A DNA stretch of 64,000 nucleotides from Populus alba (lineage: Eukaryota; Streptophyta; Magnoliopsida; Malpighiales; Salicaceae), in assembly GCF_005239225.2 (NCBI RefSeq), contig NC_133295.1:12524001-12588000 (forward strand), read 5' to 3'. This document shows, one piece after another, positions 23,661 to 35,779 of this stretch. Numbering within the stretch: position 1 is the first letter of the stretch; each line of letters opens with the position of its first letter. The notes beneath the pieces were generated by a model. That model was not told the origin of the DNA, searched no databases, and saw only the letters and a program-made list of their open reading frames with translations. The position numbers were made by a program, and so were the translations under genes.

Positions 23661-23829
23661 TAGAAGGGAGATTCAATCCAGTTGTAAGATTGATACTTCA
23701 AATAAAATGCATGTACTGCCTCGGAAAGAAAATGTGAATCATGCAAGTATAGGCAGGCCACTCTTTATTGCATTCTCTTTGTATTTTTGCTCTTTTTTAT
23801 GTTTCATTATGTTCCTATAATTGAAATAG

Positions 23830-24700
23830 GTTTAATTTGTCCTTGCTGCGCTATGCTCTCCTGAATTATTGGGCAATTGCTCAACTTGCGGCAAATCTCA
23901 CATCATTAATGCAAAAATTAAATGTCCTTAACTTTGGGCGAAAACAAATACGGTACCCGGAGTGTTTTTTTTTTCCGAGAGAGACTACCATTCATACTTG
24001 GGATTAAAATTTATTTGGCTATGCTCGGTTGGTGCGAGCATGGTTGTTAAACCTGGATTGACCCGATAAATTAACTTATAAATCCATTAGCTTGGAACTT
24101 AGCTTGAGTATAATTTTATTCTGAAATAATTTAAAAATTAACTAGTTAAATTTGCTTGATCCGATCAAACTTAGCAAACCTGAATAATACATCTAATTTC
24201 AGCGAGATTTGACTATGTCAATTCCATGAGTTGTTTCTTTTTTCCAAAACAACTCATCTAATTAAAAACATAGAAAAACATTTTTTTCAGGTTTACTCAA
24301 TGAACCCATGATCTATACCTTGAATCATGTCTCGCAACAATGCTTATGAGATGCAAATATAGATTCCAAAGTGCCCCTCACAGCCTAATCATGAATTTAA
24401 TTTACACAACTTTGGACAAAATTTGGAACTTAAATTCAATCACGATATAGAACACTTGCATGATTGTGCCAGCCCATGAGGAGAAAATTATGAGTTATGC
24501 CAGAGAAGAGAGAGCACAGGTAAGCACCTCTTAATTGTATTATTAGCTAGTTTTAGTTTGTCCTGCTACACGACGGTCTCTCGAATTATTAAGCGAAAGC
24601 TCAGCACACGGGACCAGCCCCGCTTCATCTAATTTAGGTGACATCTGAAAACATGCGGCAACTTAAGACACCCGTATATATAAAATCTTGATTGTAATTT
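23830..24700. repeat. Spacer holding two related 60-bp segments
   Basis: 'tttaatttgtccttgctgcg...gaattattgggcaattgctca' (about 23830-23885) and 'tttagtttgtcctgctacac...gaattattaagcgaaagctca' (about 24550-24605) align at roughly 70%. They look like two members of an unnamed dispersed repeat. No gene is seen. Confidence 0.4.
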
Positions 24701-26790
24701 AAAATATTTTTTATTTAAAAATATATTAAAATAATAATTTTTTTTAAATTAAAAAAAAAAACCGCATTTCCAAATACAACTTATTTCAATAACTTAATTT
24801 ATTAATATATCCTCTTGGTCTTGTAAGTGGGCTGCATCTAATTATCAAGAATCCACCTAAAAACTCCGGTGGACAGGAGCTCATTTTCTTGAAAAATAAA
24901 TTATACTGAAACCAATAAAAACTTAGTATCAGCTGAGGGATTGGGCGTCCATCTTTTTTTTTTTTTTTTTAGTGAGCTAGTTGGAGTGTTTTGGAGTGCA
25001 GTTTTTTTATGTATATTTTAAAAGTATATTTTATTTAAAAAGATATTAAATTATTGTTTTTTAATAATTTTAAGATGCTAATGTAAACAAAAAACTAAAA
25101 AAAAAACTTATTTTAATATTTTTAAAATAAAAAATATTTCACGTTACAATATCAAACACATGAAAGTTGCCGTTCTCGAAGCCACTTGCGATCTACAGTA
25201 GTGATTTTACTCGGGGCATGATACCTTAATAATATAAGGATTTTGATGAATCAAATCAGTGATTCCCCCCCTCGAGACACCTGGATAATGTGTGGAGAAT
25301 TTAAGGCTACTGATCGACATTTAGATCGGTGATAATGTTCATCATGACACTTGGAAAAGTGGGTTAAGAATTTCATGTCTGGATTGCGGGTCTTTGTAAA
25401 AAATTATTAAAATTTTATTTATTTTTGATTTAAAATTTATATTTTTTAATTGATTTAGGGTAGTGATATAAAAAATAAATTTTAAAAAATAAAAAATATT
25501 TTAAAAAAGCAATCACACTATACTCGAATGATTTTTTATTTTTTTATTAAAATAAAAAAAATAAATCACTAGATTTTGAATATATAAATTCTAAAAAAAT
25601 CACAAAAATTATTTTTAAAACATTAAATCATTTTTATCTTGATTTACATGTAAATTATTATTATAAAAAAATACTATTTAATCATGAAGAAATGATTGTT
25701 AGATTAAGATAAGGACATGAAAAATTTAAATCTTTCCTATTCAGATTACTTCTTATTACATTATTTATTTTGTATTTAGTATTATAATGCATAGTATTAC
25801 CTGGCTTGAAATTTCCATCCCATCAAAAGTTTTTGAAAGGATTTTTTTTTTTTATCACTAGAGTCTAAAAAAAAACATGTTAAGGAAAAAGAAGGAGATG
25901 TCTTTAAATTAAAAATAAAAACATAGATAATCCTACGGCACAAGCCCCGAGAAGGGAAGAGGAGGGGGGAAAGTTAAAGTGGGTTTGATTCTTTTCCTTA
26001 AAAACAAAAGAAAGTACTTCATGTTCGATTGCAGCTTTTGATAACTCGACCAATAACAGGATACCAGGTGGAAACCTTGAGTACAGGACCACGGATAAAT
26101 GCTTTTCTGACTTTAAAGGTTTTGGTACTGTGTGTGAGGTTGTTTTTTATTATAAAATATATTAAAATAATATATTTTTATTTTTAAAAATTATTTTTGA
26201 AATTAAGTATAAAAATAATAATTTAAAAATGATAAAAAATAATAATTTTTGTTTAATGTTTTTAAAACACGAAAAACCAACCATCTTTCGAATTCTTGCC
26301 TCAAGGGAGGCTCACAGGGCGACCAAGGAAGTAATGAGGCAAGGAAAATGACTTTTTCCTCCCCCGTCCCTCTCCCTCCCTCCCTTGACTTGCTTGGCTT
26401 TGTATGTCCTTTCCTTTTCGAGCAACCAGCAGATTAACGTGACCCTTGTTATGCTTAGAATTAGGTGGTGATTAGATAGATTGACACGTTAAGGAACAGT
26501 CATTAATTAGTGGATAATCATGAGAGAAACCGCATCTAATTGACAATGGAACGCCCTCTTTCGTTTTTCTTTCCTTTCAAGACTATAAAAGTGTTTTGGG
26601 ATTGATGTTTTTGTTTTTAAATGTATTTTAAAAAATATATTTTATTTAAAAATATATAAATTATTTTTTTTAGTATTTTTTTGATGATTTTAATATACTG
26701 ATTTTAAATATATATATATAAATAATAATTTTAATATATTTTCAAGTAAAAAATATTTTTTAAAATTAACAATATATCATAATACTAAAG
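24701..26790. repeat. MITE-like element field
   Basis: Copies of the same TA-rich family lie at about 24700-24780, 25000-25160, 25395-25525, 26130-26260 and 26590-26790. Between them are short unique islands (25900-26100 and 26270-26450) without recognisable domains. Confidence 0.5.
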
Positions 26791-28220
26791 ACGCAATGAA
26801 TGAAAAATGTGATAAATTAAACCTTTTTTTTGTGGTAGTAAAAAAAAAAAGAATATTTAAATATATTTAAATGAATCAGAAAATTAGCTCAAAAAATAAA
26901 AACATTAATTTAATGTTTTTGTATGTTAAATGCATTTTTAAAATGTTTAAAAAAAATACTGTTCTGTTAAACACTCACGTGTAACAAGAATACTTGATAG
27001 TTCAAACATTCGTGACAATTTATTTTTCCAAAAACAAGAGAACAATAGGATTTTGGATTTGAATTTTGAATCCTTACCGTCGATGGAGACACGTAGACAA
27101 AGACATTACGATTGTTATTTTTAGGAATAGAAAATACAAAATCAAGAGCGCGTGCTTGAATTGGTTTGAGGTTCGCCAAATGCTAAAAAGTTACCATATT
27201 AGCCAGGTCCAGAAAAGGATAAATTTGAAAGGGTTTGGAGTATTTTAGCATTTTAATCCAGTTGCTAAAAATACTAGAAAAACAACACAAGTTAAAAAAA
27301 TACTTAAAAAATAACATTTTTTTAATACAATTATTATTTGAAAAATTGGTTATGTAACTATCACTGTTGAAAATACTCGTCAATAAATTAAAAGTGGAAT
27401 TAATTAGTATATATAAAAGTCAACATAAAATCTTACCAAGATATAATTGTCAAGATATGAGATTCAAGAGCCTATGGTTAATAAACAATAGGAGAAATAA
27501 ACTAATATGGTATAAAAAATGATTGGGGAAAGAAAATGAAGGGAAATAAAGAATGGGTCATTTGAGATATATTTAAGCTTTATTTTTTACATACTCAATA
27601 TCGTTATAAAAATCCCGACAAAACAATTCTAATGATGTCATGAAAAACCACTAAAAAAGCTTCTAATCGGTTAATGGTATCGTTCAAGGTTCATTAAACC
27701 CTAAAGTATTTTAACCTACAATTAACCCGAAACAAAACCACAAATCAGCTACGAACTTGTTTAATGGTTTTTCACGGTATAATTAGAATTATCTCCTTGA
27801 GATTTTTTTAATGGTATTACATGTGTAAAAACAAAGGCTCAGTATGTTTCTAATGACCCCCTCTTTTTCTCTCATGTCACAAAAGCTTATCTCCATTTCA
27901 TTTAATAAGCATCAGATCTTGAACATCATAGATTGAACACTGGATTTTCATAATTTTTTATACCGATTTTTGTACATGTTAATTAATATGCACAAGACAT
28001 GCACACGTGATATCTGAGTAAACAATTGTTATTCACAATCAAGATTGTTACAAAACCAATACACATAATCATAGTTGTGTTGAAAATGTATTATTTTCCA
28101 AATACTTATACAACATATATTATTTTACCAAAACTTTATCAAACTTTGATATTTTTCAAAAACATTTCACGGGTTGGGCAACATCAATAGCAGAGATGAA
28201 AGTAGATAAATATAGTTATT
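26791..28220. other. AT-rich spacer
   Basis: Short open frames at 26967-27383 on both strands are not conserved in any family I recognise. Nothing else is supported. Confidence 0.4.
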
Positions 28221-30505
28221 AAAAATGTGAGATCGGTTACTTTTCAAAGTATTTTTTATTTAAAAATATATAAAAATAAAAAAATTATTTTGTAACATCA
28301 ACATATCAAAATAATAATCTACTTGAACAGCTACACGTCAATCTAAAATTAAAAAAAAAAGTGAGAATCTAAAATAAAAAGAAAGTAAGAAGAAGCATTC
28401 CCGTTATCTCATTTTACTATACACAAATTCAAACAAACCAAAATTATTTATCTATTTATTCCTGGAATAGACAGGGAGGAGGATCAAAATACCTTATCTT
28501 GTATTAAACAGGACAGCTTCCACGTTTGTTCTAAGAACCAAAACATTTCGTACACGACACTCATTTCAAGCAATCCCGGGAAAGATAGAAGGCAAGCTTT
28601 CGAATTCATAAATATTTCGGTATCCCTTTTATTTACCTTCTTCAACCTCGTAACTACCATTACCAAACCCACCCAATTCCTTAATGGCAGCTTGGTTTCC
28701 TTCACACGGGTCCAACCCTTCAGCCGCATTCTTTTAAAATTTAATTTTTTTATATTTTTAAATTATTTTAATATTATAATCTTAAAAATAATTTTTAAAA
28801 ATAAAAAAATATTTTAATATATTTCTAAATAAAAAACATTTTAAACCACAACAGCTATCATAATCTTAAATAGACTTGACTGCTCAAGGAAAGTTTAGAG
28901 TTAAGACTCAGAATTCATCACGTTGTCACATGGTTAGGCACTTCACATGGAAAAACAAAAGGGAAAGGAGATGGCGACATTTTCCCATCTTTTGTCCACT
29001 TGGGCAGGCTTGACTCAAACCATTTACCTACTTGCATCTCATTTGATATGGACCGCAGTTATTGCATCGATGAAAACCAAGAGATTAATAATTTTTGGAC
29101 TTGTTTTCTTAACTAGATGCTCATCATGTTATTAAAATATCAAGCCAGCTCTCGAAAAAAAAAATATTTTTCTTCTCTCAACTCTCTAAAAAATACTATC
29201 TGGGTCTTTAAAAAATAAAGTGAAATAACTAAAATCTAAAAATATAATTATTTTTAATGTATTTTTAAGTAAAAATATATTATATTGTAATATAGACACG
29301 AAATAAATATACATGTAACTTTTTTTCTTGCTATTGAATATTGAATCTTTTAAAAAAATAGCAAATATAAAAAGAAAGCAAATGAGCTTTTTTTTTTAGC
29401 TCAAGAGGTGCTTACTGTCTAGATTTTTTTATCATTAAATTTGATAGTTAATTTAACTTTAATGGATGGCTTATCGATGTACCCGAGAAAGAGTGAGAAA
29501 GGGTAAAAATAATTAAAGTAATGATGAATTAAAATAATATCTACTCTGCAATTTGAGATTTTTTTTTTTTTTTTGAGGCACCGCAAATGTAAGATATAGA
29601 TTTTTTTCTCATTGAAATTTAAAATACAATTTATATCAATCGATAAAAAAAAAAAACTAACGGCGTCCTATGTTTGTTTCGGGTTTTAAAAATACTTTTT
29701 TTAAATAAAAAATATTATTATAATATATTCTAAATAAAAAAACATTTTTAAAATACAATCATAAACCTACTATAAAACAAAATACTTTGGAATACATGTT
29801 AGCTGTAAACTAGCTCATAACTTCAAAGCAACAAAAAACAGCCCCATCGAAGCTCAAGGCAGCCAACAAGCCGTTGCCACGTGCCACCGCACCTCCTACC
29901 TTACCTAGTAGCAGTAGCCAAACCAACCAGCCCGAGGGCTTTTCGATGGTCAACTGAGTACCCTTTACTCTAGTCACGAATTTCAAACCTTAGGTAAGAT
30001 TGCAAAACAAAAATATATACATACGCGGCCGGAAATGTTTAATTAGTTAACTTGAGCAATTCAAGATCTGAAGTCATACTTGAACTAACTTTCTAGTTGA
30101 ACCGATAAAACATTAACACGATAAATTGAAGTTTTTAATAATCTGGTTAATTCAGTGAAAATCTGGTCTAATCTTGACTGGTTAGTATTTGTGATTTTTT
30201 CTTCAAAAATAAAATAAAATAAAATAATTTTAATAAAAATAATTAATTTAAATTAGCTCGAATGATGATTAAAAAACCTACTAATTCATACATTCTCCAA
30301 GTTAACATGAATAGGCTATCCTTTATCATACTGGAGATATAACCTCAACAACAAAAAAAAAGACAGTTTTAGAGTATAATTATGATTGTTTTTCAAAGTA
30401 CTATTTGCATTGAAATATATTAAAATGATATTTTTTATTTTTTTAAAAATTATTTTTAAAATTAAAATATCAAAACAATCTAAAACATGAAATAATTAAT
30501 TTTTG
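28221..30505. repeat. MITE-like element field
   Basis: Copies lie at about 28225-28330, 28735-28865, 29195-29305, 29675-29780 and 30375-30500. Unique islands between them (28450-28735 and 29800-29960) have normal G+C but no recognisable coding domain. Confidence 0.5.
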
Positions 30506-30673
30506 ATAAAAAAATTAAATATTTTAGAAATAAGGTTTGCACGGCTTTCTCACACTGCTAACAAGAAAAATCCAAAGAAAAAAAGGGTGGGAGTCAAGCC
30601 TCAAACAGAAAGGTGTTATGCATAATACCCAAACCAAACATTCCATTTTACTCTGCATCCAAACTAATCATCA

Positions 30674-31822
30674 ATTTATTTACTGGAAAGTAGTTAATGG
30701 TAAGTGAATTTCTAAAAAAATAAATTATTTTTTAATATTTAATAAGATTAATGAAATAAGTTAGAAAATATTTTTTATTATTTGATGAATTACTTATAAA
30801 TATTTTACTCCTTTTACATCTATTGAAAAAAAAAGAACAAAAAATTAAGGATAAAAAAAATCAAAGAAGATAATATTGAGAAAAAAATCCAATTTTATAA
30901 ATTATTTCGAACAAAACAAATGACAATCAAGAGAATGAAGATCAAATTTAATAGATAAAAAAATTTAAAAAATGAAGAAATTGAAAAAAAAAATTTAAAA
31001 TAAAATAAATAACAATAAAAAGATAGAAACTATAGCTATTTTTGTTTCTCAAAAAATGATTTTCAGGAAATTATTTTCTAAACTTTCTTGTGTTTATTTG
31101 TCATTAAAAAAGTTGGTCAATGAAAAACACTTTCCAATCAAAGAAAAATTTGGCTTGGTTTTCAGAAAAGTGTTTTTCCTGAAAAATTTGGGCGGAAAAA
31201 ACTTTCTGGAAGTTTATGAAAAATTTAGAAATGTCATAATATTTGCTAATTATATGAAATTTGGTCTTCAAACTTTTGATTGTTATATATATTTTGTTTT
31301 GAATATTTATTTTTCAATTTCAACTCTTAAAAATTAATTTTTTATATTAACTTTGGTCCTTATTTTTATAACAGTCATTTGCTTTTCTCTTATCATTTTT
31401 TTATTGAAATTTTTTATCTATCAAATTTGATCATAATTCTTTTGATTGTTGCTTATTTTATTTGAAATAATTTATGAAATGTTAATTATTATTATTTTAA
31501 TTACTTCATCTTTCATTTTTTTTATTTTTTTTATTTGATTTTTTTTATTTGTTTTATTTGAGATAATTTATGGAATTATATATATTTTTTAATTTCATTC
31601 TCATTCAACCTTTTTAATTTGTAAGATTTATTCCTCATTATTTTAATAAACTTGAGAAAAGTAAAACATTAATAGGTTATTTTTCAGCTCATTTTTCATG
31701 ACATAACCAGACACTGAAAAATATTTTCCAACTTATTTTTCATTACACTACCAAACATCAGAAAATAATTCACTTTTCTGGAATTCACTTTTCAAAAAGA
31801 AACTACTTTCCAGCAAATAAAT
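30674..31822. mobile_element. DNA transposon remnant with terminal inverted repeats, about 1.15 kb
   Basis: The left end 'tttatttactggaaagtagt' (30674-30693) pairs with the complement of 'aactactttccagcaaataaa' (31801-31821). Subterminal segments around 'aagtgaattt' (30702) and 'gaattcactt' (31781) are also inverted. Inside are repeated 'ttttcaggaaa' / 'ttttccaac'-type motifs in both orientations. No transposase is present, and the 93-codon frame at 31056-31337 lies within these motifs and is not a gene. It is a non-autonomous element; superfamily undetermined because no target-site duplication is clear. Confidence 0.65.
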
Positions 31823-32234
31823 GAGACTATATTGATATATAAAAATTTTCAATTAAAAAAAATAAAAAAATAACTATCAAAGAATGATGATCAAATTGAT
31901 ATAAAAATCGGATTAAATCAAATTATAAAAAATAAAATAAAATAAAAATTCAAAACAACCAAATTTAATATAATTACAAAAATAATAAAATATTTTTTAT
32001 TTTTATCCAAAAAATTTAAAAAATATTTCTGCCTGAATAAAACTAAACCAATTTTTGTTAGGGGAAAGTATATTTTATTAATTATTTTTTTTAGTAATAA
32101 ATAAACACAGAAAAAATTATAAAATGATTATGAGGGAAACAAGCTGCCTAACAAGCACTCATAAAATAAAAATCCATTTCGTTTTATTTACACATAAAAA
32201 AATAAAAAAAAATGTTTGCCATCAAACTAGATTC

Positions 32235-33930
32235 TTAGAGTTTGTTTTGTATTGTGATTACTTTTGTGGTTGTGGTTTGAAAAAAGTTATTTAATAAAAA
32301 GTATTTTTTGTGAGGTTCGTTTTAAAATTTAGAGGCCATTTGGTAATGCGACAAGAACTGAGGTGCAGCCAAAATGCAATTTTTATATGTTTGGTTATGT
32401 TTAAAACATGGGTTGAAAGTGGTGGGACCCATCACTCTAGTGGCTGAACCCGAGATTAAAAAAAAATTGCCAACAACAACCTTATAATCCACCAACACTG
32501 TTAAGAAATTACTCCTAAAAAAGAGCCGTTGGATAATTAACTGCTCTCCCAGCTAAATTCATCTCCAGCAAATCAATTCAAACGACCTTAATCAAATATT
32601 CTCCTCCCCACTCATCCATTGTCAAAAAATTCTTGCCTAACTCAGTAATTACAGAATCTAAAAGTGATGGTTGCCATCACACGTGGATCTGGGTTTCATG
32701 TTTTGGATTTAAACTTTCTTAAAAAAATATCATATGGGTTTAGATTTGTAGAGTATTCAGATTGGGGCACAGAATGTTCAGGATTTTTCACACCCTTTGT
32801 CATCACTTCAAGCAAATACATCAAAAAATATGTATGAGAAACCAATAGAGAAAATCTAAGAATATTCACAAACTTGAAATGTTTGAATTTGGACCGATGA
32901 TAATCAAGCAGACAAAAACAAGGTTTGAATTGAAGAAGAAATTGAAAAAATAGCTTAATTTGATTTAATTTGACTTAAAGCAAAAACCATTTGATGTTCG
33001 ATGATTATTCTGAAAGAAATAGCAAAATTAAAAATTAATAAAGGGGTTAATTAAAGAAGAAGATCAGAATTGAGAGTTGGATTGATGAAAATTGCTTAAT
33101 TTTAGAAACGAAGGATGAATTTGGAGTCTAAATTGATTTAACTAGGAATACAATTGAAAATTAAAAGGTTATTTAAATCAAATTGAATGAAATTAAAACA
33201 ATTAAAAATCCAAGGACTGTAATGAGAATAAGGAATGTTTTTTTGAACTTTTGTTTCAATCCACCTAATTCAATTTAGTCCAAATTGATTCATTGATTTC
33301 AATCATATTAGTCTAATTGAATTAATTTGATTCAATTCAGTCCAATTTCATTCAATTTCAATCCAATTATTTTTAATTGATTCATTTTTAGTCCAATTAA
33401 ACCCCAAAATCGAGCATTTAGTTCCAGATTTTTTATTGCAATTTCAAGCAATTAAGCTAGGGATTGCAATCTCGTAATTGTAGCTCCTCGATCTCATAAT
33501 TACAACCCAAATCTTGAAATAGGTCGCCAGGAATCAAGTCCTAAAAATTATGCTAAACAAAGTTAATTCCAACTTTCGCTCCATAATAAAAAGAGAGGAA
33601 CAAAGGCAAGAAATGACCTATTTTTCTTATGGATAATATGTTTTTCACGTTGTAAAAAATTATTGTTGGGACCGGCATACGAAAACGATCTAAAAACATA
33701 GAAAAATCAAATTAAAAAATTTTATTCTACAAAAATATTTTAATATTTTGCGGGAACGCAGTTTGTATCGCATAAACGATTACCAAACATGTTAAACTAT
33801 TTTTCATTCAACCTCTATTTAAACTACAGATTTAACTAAACATATATTTTTCTAAACTAACCTCAATTAAAAATGTTTTTTTAAAATAATTTTTTTCAAA
33901 GCACAACCACATGTATTCAAGCATTTTTAA
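32235..33930. mobile_element. Larger inverted-repeat element, about 1.7 kb
   Basis: The left end 'tgtggttgtggtttgaaaaa' (about 32264) is matched in reverse complement by sequence at 33890-33910 ('ttttttcaaagcacaaccaca'). Further in, 'catttggtaatgcgac' (32337) pairs with the complement of 'cgcataaacgattaccaaac' (33769-33788). The interior holds repeated 'caatttagtcc'-like strings (33250-33370) and no open frame of note. It appears to be a non-autonomous DNA element. Confidence 0.5.
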
Positions 33931-34329
33931 TATTCATGTAAAAAGAAAATTACAACACAGCCTCTACATAAAATTGATTTTTTTAAAAGGTTATTTTAGT
34001 AATACTATTATTAAAAAAAAAGCAAAACAAAAACATACTACTTCAGTTACTTTTGACAAATAGTCTTTATTTTATTGAAAACTTGTATTTTTGCTCCTTG
34101 GCGAAAAACAGCGCTGGAAAAGATTTATAATGTTAATTAAATTTATATAGTGTAGGTGAGAGAGAGAGGAGAGCACAAATTGTTTCACAAATTGAGATTG
34201 GTCCTCAGTTTTGAAGTAGGGTCCATATATAAAAAATACGGTTAACATTAACCAAACATTTTAAAACAACTTTTAATTTTAACTGCAGTCAAAGCAGCAT
34301 ATCCAAACACCCACTTACACGTACACCCG

Positions 34330-35779
34330 CCTATTTCTTTTTTGTTTTGTCTCTTTTTCAAACCAAACCTCTCTCAGCTAACACAGCACCCCTCCTCTCT
34401 CTCTCTCTCTCTCTCTCTCAAACTCACTGAGTCACCGGACACCCAAATCGCTCCGGGAATTCCTTTTTAATTCCCCGGGATTTTCACTTCCTGTTTGCGA
34501 ATCATGTCATAACAAAAGTAAAATTTCTCTTTTTTCTTGTTGTATATTATCCTTTAATTTGTAATTCTCTCTCGCTCTTTACATTTCAAGAAGCTTGCAT
34601 TGTAGGCAACAAAATTTCAATTTCATCTCCTCCTGCTCCTCTCTTTGATCCTGCTTGCTTAATTTTGTATATCGTTTTATGTTTGCTTTTTGTATTTTTA
34701 ATATTCACAATTTTCAGAGAGAGAGAGAGAGAGGGAGGGAGGGAAATTGGAGGTGGTGAAGGTGATTTAGCTTTTTTTTTTTGGAAAGGTGAGTTTTTTC
34801 TGTTTTATTGGACCAGGTCAAATCCCGGTCATACGAAATTCAACCTTTTTTTTTTTTCCCAGTGATTACTGTGTTTTAAAAGTTGTTTTTTTTTTTTCTT
34901 AAAAAATATTTATTTATTTATTTTGAGGCTTAGCTATATAATCAAATTTGAAGTTTGAATTTTGCTTGTTTTTGGTTCATCGTGGTTCGTCAGATAGGGA
35001 ATTTGGGTAGCTTATTTTTTAGGTCCTTTGTGTTTTAGGCTTTTAGCTTTTGATACCATGTGTTTAAAAATGGTTAATTTTAAGTAAAATCACAACTCCT
35101 TCAAGACTGCAGCTTGCTTGCTATTTTTTTTTTCTTTTTGCTAGATCTGTTACATTTCCTTTCTGTCTTTGAGTTTTCTAAAAGTGGGAAAACTTGTATT
35201 TTTTATAAAGCCATTAAGGTGTGTTTGAGGTTTTATTTTATTTTTTTCTGAAGTAAAAGTGACTAGGAAGATATAATTATTATTCTGTTCAAGAAATCAA
35301 GGGGTGCATTTGCATTAATGTTGTGGTTGGTGGTAGGTAAGTGGGGTTTCCCCCCTCTTTGATAATAATATACAACTATACTGATGTTTATGGTCTTTTC
35401 TGGTTGTAAAAGAGTCATTTTCATGTAGGTTTTTTTTTTTTTTTTTTTTTTTTCGGGTTTGCTAATTTAACAAGAAAGCACCAACCTTTTTGTGTCATTG
35501 AACAAGAAATTGCTTTATGGGTTCATGTTTCTTTAATTTTGATAACTGTTTCCCCACTTTTTAGAGTTTAAAATCATGCGGGTTTGCACTGTTTTTGTTT
35601 TCTCCCATTAACAGTGTAAAGGACATAAAAGTCTCCCAGTTGCTTGTTATGTTTCAAGAAATTGACTTTTTTGAGTTTTGTATAATAGAAAGGCAAGCAA
35701 TGAGCAGTGGGCAGAGCCACCAATTTCGATAGTAAAGAGAGATTTTTGTTTAGAGTTTTTGGGTGTCTTAAGCTGCACC
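34330..35779 (+). promoter_or_regulatory. Promoter and 5' UTR region of the Mei2-like gene
   Basis: A (CT)n run at 34395-34418 is followed by CT-rich leader-like sequence, typical of plant transcription start regions. A (GA)n run lies at 34716-34733 and a poly(T) tract at 35430-35453. The distance to the start codon and the T-rich, intron-like stretch 34800-35660 suggest a leader exon near 34400-34740 and a long 5' UTR intron ending just before about 35690. Exact splice sites are not assigned. Confidence 0.5.

Noticed and set aside
31056..31337. 93-codon open frame as a gene
   Set aside because: It lies within the repeated ttttcaggaaa motifs of a TIR element and has low-complexity composition.
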